In this document: positions 57,325 to 64,000 of the stretch, piece by piece
Layout of the letters: each line of letters begins with the position of its first letter
Position numbering within the stretch: the stretch's first letter is position 1
Assembly (NCBI RefSeq): GCF_009749525.1
Contig: NZ_WOAC01000021.1
Span: 1-64,000, forward strand
DNA: 64,000 bases
Direction: 5' to 3'
Source: Mesorhizobium xinjiangense
GTDB lineage: Bacteria > Pseudomonadota > Alphaproteobacteria > Rhizobiales > Rhizobiaceae
The notes under the pieces: model-generated
Seen by the model: only the letters and a program-made list of their open reading frames with translations
Databases searched by the model: none
Told to the model about the DNA's origin: nothing
Made by a program: the position numbers and the translations under genes

Positions 57325-58184
57325 ACAAGACCTGGAACAACAAGGCCTGGTTCATGGTGCTGCCGGTGCTGGCGCTGGTCGCCTTCAACGCGGTCATTCC
57401 GTTGATGACGGTCGTCAACTATTCGGTCCAGGAAACCTTCGGCAACAATCTCTTCTTCTTCGAGGGTGTGAAATGGTACCGCGAGGTTCTGGCCTCCGAG
57501 CGGTTCCACGCCTCGCTCTTGCGCCAGTTCCTGTTCACCGGGCTGATCCTCCTGATCGAGGTACCGCTCGGCGTCGCAGTCGCGCTGGCCATGCCGCGCT
57601 CGGGGCCTTGGGTCTCGGTGTGCCTGGTGCTCATGGCGCTGCCGCTTCTCATACCGTGGAACGTCGTGGGCGCGATGTGGAACATCTTCGCGCTGCCCGA
57701 TATCGGCCTGCTCGGCCACACGATCAATGCGCTGGGCATCGACTATAATTTCACCCGCCAACCGCTCGCGGCCTGGTTCACCGTCGTCCTGATGGATGTC
57801 TGGCACTGGACGTCGCTGGTCGTTCTGCTCGCCTATGCCGGGCTGCGCTCGATTCCCGACGCCTACTACCAGGCCGCCAGGATCGACGGCGCATCGCGCT
57901 GGTCCGTCTTCCGCTTCATCCAGCTGCCCAAGATGAACCGCGTGCTGACGATCGCCATCCTGCTGCGCTTCATGGATTCCTTCATGATCTACACCGAGCC
58001 CTTCGTGCTGACGGGCGGCGGGCCCGGCAACGCGACGACCTTCCTGTCGATCGATCTGGTCAAGGCGGCGCTCGGCGAGTTCAACCTCGGCATCGCGGCC
58101 GCCATGAGCATCATCTACTTCCTGATGACGCTTCTCGTGTGCTGGGTCTTCTATACATTGATGACACGGGAGGAAGCGCAATGA
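57321..58184 (+). CDS. glpP: Glycerol ABC transporter permease GlpP
   Basis: A 287-residue MalF-type permease with about six membrane segments and the EAA loop DAYYQAARIDGASRWSVFRF, followed by PKMNRVLTIAILLRF. The EAA loop contacts the ATPases. Coupled by 4 bp overlap to both glpT (before) and glpQ (after). Confidence 0.92.
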   Translation: MNKTWNNKAWFMVLPVLALVAFNAVIPLMTVVNYSVQETFGNNLFFFEGVKWYREVLASERFHASLLRQFLFTGLILLIEVPLGVAVALAMPRSGPWVSVCLVLMALPLLIPWNVVGAMWNIFALPDIGLLGHTINALGIDYNFTRQPLAAWFTVVLMDVWHWTSLVVLLAYAGLRSIPDAYYQAARIDGASRWSVFRFIQLPKMNRVLTIAILLRFMDSFMIYTEPFVLTGGGPGNATTFLSIDLVKAALGEFNLGIAAAMSIIYFLMTLLVCWVFYTLMTREEAQ

Positions 58185-59005
58185 AACGGCCCAGAAGGCG
58201 TGTCCTGCAGGGCCTCGGCTGGCTCGTTCCGACCCTCTACATCATTTTTTTGATGCTGCCGATCTACTGGCTCGTCAACATGTCGTTCAAGACCACGAAC
58301 GAGATCCTGGGCGGGTTCAGCCTGTGGCCGCAGAACTTTACCCTGGCCAGCTATCACGAGATCCTGACCAACCCCGTCTGGTACAACGGTTACATCAGCT
58401 CGATCAGCTATGTCCTTATCAACACGGTGATTTCGGTCGCGGCCGCGCTGCCGGCGGCCTATGCCTTCTCGCGCTATCGCTTTCTCGGCGACAAGCATCT
58501 CTTCTTCTGGCTTCTGACCAATCGCATGGCGCCGCCCGCCGTCTTCGCGCTGCCCTTCTACCAGCTCTATTCGGCGATCGGCCTGTTCGACACGCCATGG
58601 GCGGTGGCGCTGGCGCACTGCCTGTTCAACATCCCGCTCGCCGTCTGGATCCTGGAGGGGTTCATGTCCGGCGTGCCCAAGGAGATCGACGAGACGGCCT
58701 ATATCGACGGCTATTCCTGGCCGCGCTTCTTCGTGAAGATCTTCATGCCGCTGATCGCATCCGGCATCGGCGTGACGGCCTTCTTCTGCTTCATGTTCTC
58801 CTGGGTGGAACTACTTCTGGCCAAGACGCTCACATCGGTGGCGGCCAAGCCGATTGCGGCGGTGATGACGCGCACGGCCTCCACGTCGGGCTACGAACTC
58901 GGGCTCCTGGCGGCGGCCGGTGTGCTGACCATCATACCGGGCGCCATCGTCATCTATTTCGTGCGCAACTACATCGCCAAGGGCTTCGCCCTGGGGCGGG
59001 TTTAG
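58181..59005 (+). CDS. glpQ: Glycerol ABC transporter permease GlpQ
   Basis: A 274-residue MalG-type permease: six membrane segments and the EAA loop KEIDETAYIDGYSWPRFF, then VKIFMPLIASGIGVTAF. ATG 58181 overlaps the glpP stop by 4 bp and GGGAGGAAG lies just before. An upstream in-frame extension is not used. This GlpQ is a permease and not the phosphodiesterase of the same name. Confidence 0.92.
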   Translation: MKRPRRRVLQGLGWLVPTLYIIFLMLPIYWLVNMSFKTTNEILGGFSLWPQNFTLASYHEILTNPVWYNGYISSISYVLINTVISVAAALPAAYAFSRYRFLGDKHLFFWLLTNRMAPPAVFALPFYQLYSAIGLFDTPWAVALAHCLFNIPLAVWILEGFMSGVPKEIDETAYIDGYSWPRFFVKIFMPLIASGIGVTAFFCFMFSWVELLLAKTLTSVAAKPIAAVMTRTASTSGYELGLLAAAGVLTIIPGAIVIYFVRNYIAKGFALGRV

Positions 59006-59023
59006 GCAAGGAGGGAGAGTCCA

Positions 59024-59305
59024 ATGGATCTGACCTGGATGGCCTGGACCTGGCAGACGGCAGCCTTCTTCGGCCTCATCGCGGGCCTCTTGTGCATGAT
59101 GATGGTGTGGGAATGGATCAGCCCCGGCGGCGGTCCGCGTCACGGCGGGCTGGGCCTCGACACGACGCGCGGCGATCGGCTGTTCATCTCGCTCTTGGGC
59201 AGCGCCTACATCCATCTGGGCTGGCTCGCCTTTACAGACGCTCCATTGTGGGGCGGCACGGTGCTTTCGATTGTCTTCGCCATCGCGGTCTTCCGCTGGG
59301 TTTGA
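59024..59305 (+). CDS. glpU: DUF2160 membrane protein of the glycerol transporter
   Basis: A 93-residue protein with two to three membrane helices (TAAFFGLIAGLLCMMMVW and LWGGTVLSIVFAIAVF) and the DUF2160 words WISPGGGPRHGGLGLDTTRGDRL. It is always found between the glycerol permeases and the binding protein in rhizobial operons and is needed for the transporter or helps assemble it. AAGGAGGGAG precedes the start. Confidence 0.88.
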   Translation: MDLTWMAWTWQTAAFFGLIAGLLCMMMVWEWISPGGGPRHGGLGLDTTRGDRLFISLLGSAYIHLGWLAFTDAPLWGGTVLSIVFAIAVFRWV

Positions 59306-59324
59306 GGAGGATCGTCACGAGACG

Positions 59325-59356
59325 CCGGCGGCAAAATGGAGGATTGCTGCCGCCGG
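59325..59356 (+). other. Stem-loop between glpU and glpV
   Basis: CCGGCGGCA (59325-59333) pairs exactly with TGCCGCCGG (59348-59356), loop 14 nt. No T-run follows. In ABC operons such hairpins often raise the stability of the mRNA part encoding the binding protein; that is inference. Confidence 0.5.
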
Positions 59357-59455
59357 TGGGACAGGTGGGAATTCCGTACCCGGCAGGTGCCGACGCGGAA
59401 GGACTGCCCCGCATGCTCGATCGTGCGGAAGTGAAACGCAACTGGGAGGAAAGCA

Positions 59456-61195
<1,740 letters not shown>

Positions 61196-61274
61196 GCTCG
61201 GCGCGAAAGAACCGATACCGGGGGAGGCGGCATGGCCGGCTCCCTCGATTTTTGATCAGATATCAGGAGAGAAC

Positions 61275-62765
61275 ATGAGCGGCTACGTCTTGGCGATCGA
61301 TCAGGGAACCACGTCCAGCCGGGCGATCATTTTCGATGCCGACATGAAGATGGTTGCGACGGGACAGGAAGAATTTCGCCAGATCTATCCGGCATCGGGC
61401 TGGGTCGAGCACGACCCCGAGGACATCTGGAACTCGGTCGTCTCGACGGTGAAGTCCGCCCTGAGCGAGGCCAGGCTGGCGGCAACGAAAATCTCGGCCA
61501 TCGGCATCACCAATCAGCGTGAAACGGTGGTCGTCTGGGACAAGGCGACGGGCGAGCCGATCCACAATGCGATCGTCTGGCAGGATCGCCGCACGGCACC
61601 GCTTTGCGCCAGGCTCAAGAAGAAGGGGCTGGAGGCGAAGTTCACACGCAAGACCGGGCTTCTGCTCGACCCCTATTTCTCCGGCACCAAGATCGCGTGG
61701 ATCCTGGACAAGGTGAAAGGCGCGCGTCGTCGGGCGGCCAAGGGCGAATTGCTGGCCGGCACCATCGACACCTTCCTTATCTGGCGCCTGACCGGCGGCA
61801 AGGTTCACGCAACCGACGCGACCAACGCCTCGCGCACGCTGCTTTACAACATTGCCGCCAATGAATGGGACCGGGAACTCCTGGACATACTGAAGGTCCC
61901 GGCCAGCCTTTTGCCGCAGGTGAAGGACAGCGCCGATGATTTTGGAATGACTCGGGAATCCCTGTTTGGAGCGAGCATTCCCATCCTTGGCGTCGCCGGC
62001 GATCAGCAGGCGGCGACGATCGGCCAGGCCTGCTTCGAGCCGGGCATGATGAAGTCGACCTATGGGACCGGCTGCTTCGCCCTGTTGAATACTGGTGCCG
62101 ACATGGTGCGCTCGCGAAACCGGCTCCTGACGACGATCGCCTATCGTCTGAACGGCAAGACGACCTATGCGCTGGAAGGCTCGATCTTCGTTGCCGGGGC
62201 GGCGGTGCAATGGCTGCGCGACAGCCTGAAGATCATCCACAAATCCGAACATAGCGGCGACCTGGCCGCCGAGGCCGACGACCGCCAGAACGTCTATCTG
62301 GTTCCGGCCTTCGTCGGCCTTGGGGCACCCTATTGGGACGCGGATGCGCGTGGCGCCATCTTCGGCCTGACGCGCGACACCGGCCGCGCGGCGCTCGCCC
62401 GCGCAACGCTCGAATCGGTCGCCTTCCAGACCCGCGACCTGCTGGATGCGATGAACAAGGACTGGAAGGATGGGGCGGCCGGCACGGTTCTGCGCGTCGA
62501 CGGCGGCATGGTCGCCTCCGACTGGACCATGCAACGGCTCGCCGACATCCTCGACGCACCGGTCGATCGTCCCGAAATCCTCGAGACAACGGCGCTGGGC
62601 GCGGCCTGGCTGGCCGGCTCGAAAGCCGGTGTTTGGCCGGACAGCCGGGCCTTTGCCAGGTCATGGTCGCTGGAGCGCCGCTTCGAGCCGCGGATGGCAG
62701 CGTCGACCCGCTCGGCCAAGATCAGGGGCTGGCGGGATGCCGTGCGGCGGACATTGAGTGGATGA
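61275..62765 (+). CDS. glpK: Glycerol kinase
   Basis: This 496-residue FGGY kinase makes glycerol-3-phosphate from glycerol and ATP, trapping it in the cell. The family words are [48 protein letters not shown] and [30 protein letters not shown] precedes ATG 61275. It is the last gene of the glp cluster. Confidence 0.96.
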   Translation: MSGYVLAIDQGTTSSRAIIFDADMKMVATGQEEFRQIYPASGWVEHDPEDIWNSVVSTVKSALSEARLAATKISAIGITNQRETVVVWDKATGEPIHNAIVWQDRRTAPLCARLKKKGLEAKFTRKTGLLLDPYFSGTKIAWILDKVKGARRRAAKGELLAGTIDTFLIWRLTGGKVHATDATNASRTLLYNIAANEWDRELLDILKVPASLLPQVKDSADDFGMTRESLFGASIPILGVAGDQQAATIGQACFEPGMMKSTYGTGCFALLNTGADMVRSRNRLLTTIAYRLNGKTTYALEGSIFVAGAAVQWLRDSLKIIHKSEHSGDLAAEADDRQNVYLVPAFVGLGAPYWDADARGAIFGLTRDTGRAALARATLESVAFQTRDLLDAMNKDWKDGAAGTVLRVDGGMVASDWTMQRLADILDAPVDRPEILETTALGAAWLAGSKAGVWPDSRAFARSWSLERRFEPRMAASTRSAKIRGWRDAVRRTLSG

Positions 62766-63134
62766 GGGCGGCTTGACAGGTGTCAGAAGGCGCCCGTAAC
62801 GTTCGCGCGGAGCAGCTTGGCGAACCGCAACAGCGGCGCATTGTGCAATTGGGAACATTGAGCGGCGAATGGCCCCCAAGGTCGGACTTGCGTTGCGCGG
62901 ACGAGCGGCCATTGGCTGCCGGAAATTTCATGCACGATCAACGGGCGGCCGCAGGCATCCGGGCGTTTGCGGCGCGGCGTTTTCCGTCGGTCTCCGGCGC
63001 GCAGTCGGTCGATCCTGCCGCGTGACTTTCAAGAAGCACGCTATTTGTCTGAATTTCCCTAAATATCCGGCGGGGGCCGAAGCCGCCTGCGGGCCAACGA
63101 GGCTCGGCAGGCATACGGCAATTGGAGGACGCAT
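62766..63134 (+). other. Intergenic region with a possible promoter
   Basis: No gene can be supported here; an 81-codon frame from GTG 62780 has no family pattern. TTGACA (62773-62778) with TAACGT (62797-62802) at 18 bp spacing is a candidate promoter for the next gene, giving a long leader of about 320 nt. No terminator for glpK was recognised. Confidence 0.4.
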
Positions 63135-64000
63135 ATGAGGATATTCCTGCAAGGCCTGACCGGCAGCCTGTTGGCGGCCGGTGTGGCGACGGCGGCGAGC
63201 GGACCGGCCCTGGCCGCCGATCTCGTCGTGGCCATGCCCAACTGGCCGTCCGGCCAGGCGTCGGCCAACATCATCGGGCTCGGCATAGCCTACAAGTTCG
63301 GCCTCGACGTCGAGGTGCGGGAGATGGGCACGCTGACGGCCTTTTCCGGCCTGGACCATGGGCAGGTCGATGTCCATCCCGAGGTCTGGCGGCCCAATCT
63401 CGACAACCTGGTGAAGAAATATGCCGACGACAAGGGGTCGGTCACGGTCAGCCTGCGCGGCGTTCCCGCCTGGCAGGGCCTGTGCGCCACGCCCGAGGCG
63501 GCCGAGACGGTCGGCATCAGGGATGTCAAGGATCTGAACGATCCCGAGAAGACAGCCGCTCTCGACACCGATGGCGATGGAAAGGGTGAGTTGTGGATCG
63601 GCGCGCCGACCTGGTCGTCGACCGGCATCGAGCGCGTGCGCGCCAACAGCTACGGCTATGCCGAGAACCTGACTTTGGTCGAGGCCGAGGAGGAGGTCGG
63701 CATGGCGGCCGTAGATGCCGCCGTGGCGACGGGCCGGCCGATGGTCTTCGCCTGCTATGCGCCGCATCACGTCTTCAAGCTGCACGACATCGTGCGGCTG
63801 GAGGAGCCGGAACACGACGATGCCAAGTGGAAGATCGTGGCGCCGGCCGACGATCCGCTATGGATACAGAAGTCGAGCGCCCCGGTGGCATGGGACATCG
63901 CCCATTTTCACGTTGCCTATGCTGGCGCGCTTGCCGAGGACCATCCCGATGTGGCGGCCTTTCTGGAAAAGATCGATTTCACGCCGGCCGAAGTCACCGA
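63135..64000 (+). CDS. Glycine betaine/choline-type ABC transporter binding protein (partial)
   Basis: The first 288 codons run to the window edge. A signal peptide (MRIFLQGLTGSLLAAGVATAASGPALAA-like, about 28 residues) precedes an OpuAC-type domain with LVVAMPNWPSGQASANIIG, DVHPEVWRPNLDNLVKKY, WIGAPTWSSTGIERV and RPMVFACYAPHHVF. The domain binds quaternary amines such as glycine betaine. GGAGGACGC lies before ATG 63135. The end, and probably permease and ATPase genes, lie beyond the window. Confidence 0.88.
   Translation, partial: MRIFLQGLTGSLLAAGVATAASGPALAADLVVAMPNWPSGQASANIIGLGIAYKFGLDVEVREMGTLTAFSGLDHGQVDVHPEVWRPNLDNLVKKYADDKGSVTVSLRGVPAWQGLCATPEAAETVGIRDVKDLNDPEKTAALDTDGDGKGELWIGAPTWSSTGIERVRANSYGYAENLTLVEAEEEVGMAAVDAAVATGRPMVFACYAPHHVFKLHDIVRLEEPEHDDAKWKIVAPADDPLWIQKSSAPVAWDIAHFHVAYAGALAEDHPDVAAFLEKIDFTPAEVT

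Noticed and set aside
62780-63025. 81-codon GTG frame between glpK and the binding-protein gene
   Set aside because: No ribosome-binding site, no recognisable domain, and the composition looks like noncoding GC-rich sequence.

Overview
This window reads as chromosomal DNA from a GC-rich alphaproteobacterium of the order Hyphomicrobiales (Rhizobiales), most likely in or near the Phyllobacteriaceae (Mesorhizobium, Aquamicrobium or Nitratireductor type). The evidence is the gene order of the ribosomal superoperon, the glnB-glnA pair next to a divergent nnrE/nnrD fusion, the rhizobial-type glycerol ABC operon (glpR-D-S-T-P-Q-U-V-K), an ATP12 chaperone gene, a direct-repeat LexA box (GAAC-N7-GAAC) and several copies of RIME-like palindromic repeats. 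No phage, insertion sequence, CRISPR array, rRNA or tRNA was seen.

Layout. Positions 1-14.8 kb hold the S10-spc-alpha superoperon: the end of tuf, then rpsJ through rplO, secY, adk, rpsM, rpsK, rpoA and rplQ, closed by an intrinsic terminator. Two palindromic repeats sit between adk and rpsM, and the first supplies the last codons of adk. From 14.8 to 22.1 kb come an exported ankyrin protein, a DegP-type protease, RarA, an ABM-domain protein, two crcB genes with a DUF190 gene, an RluC-type pseudouridine synthase and ATP12. From 22.1 to 33.3 kb, mostly on the minus strand, are a YggT-like gene bracketed by inverted RIME-like repeats, a two-subunit sodium:solute symporter, glnBA with a predicted sigma54/NtrC control region, nnrE/nnrD, a Na/Pi cotransporter, a DUF72 protein and a PIN toxin with a tandem-domain antitoxin.

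From 33.4 to 38.5 kb, uvrA and ssb diverge around a 1.6 kb spacer that holds a DUF2585 gene, a third RIME-like copy, a LexA box and a candidate small RNA. From 38.5 to 43.7 kb is a run of small accessory genes (GyrI-like, a secreted nucleoside phosphorylase, MarC, glyoxalase, AraC regulator). From 43.8 to 51 kb lie gyrA, coaD, two cyclophilins, queA and tgt. From 51.2 to 62.8 kb lie a PLP decarboxylase and the glycerol catabolic operon. The window ends inside a glycine-betaine-type binding protein gene.

How the genes work together: the first block builds ribosomes, RNA polymerase alpha and the Sec channel. QueA and Tgt act in the queuosine pathway. GlnB and GlnA handle nitrogen status. The glp operon imports glycerol (GlpSTPQUV), phosphorylates it (GlpK), oxidises glycerol-3-phosphate (GlpD) and is probably repressed by GlpR. 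No wholly new multi-gene system was found. The most notable points are the complementary degeneracy of the two glycerol ABC ATPases, the loss of three of four zinc ligands in Tgt, the tandem-domain antitoxin, and repeat elements that supply coding or upstream sequence to neighbouring genes.
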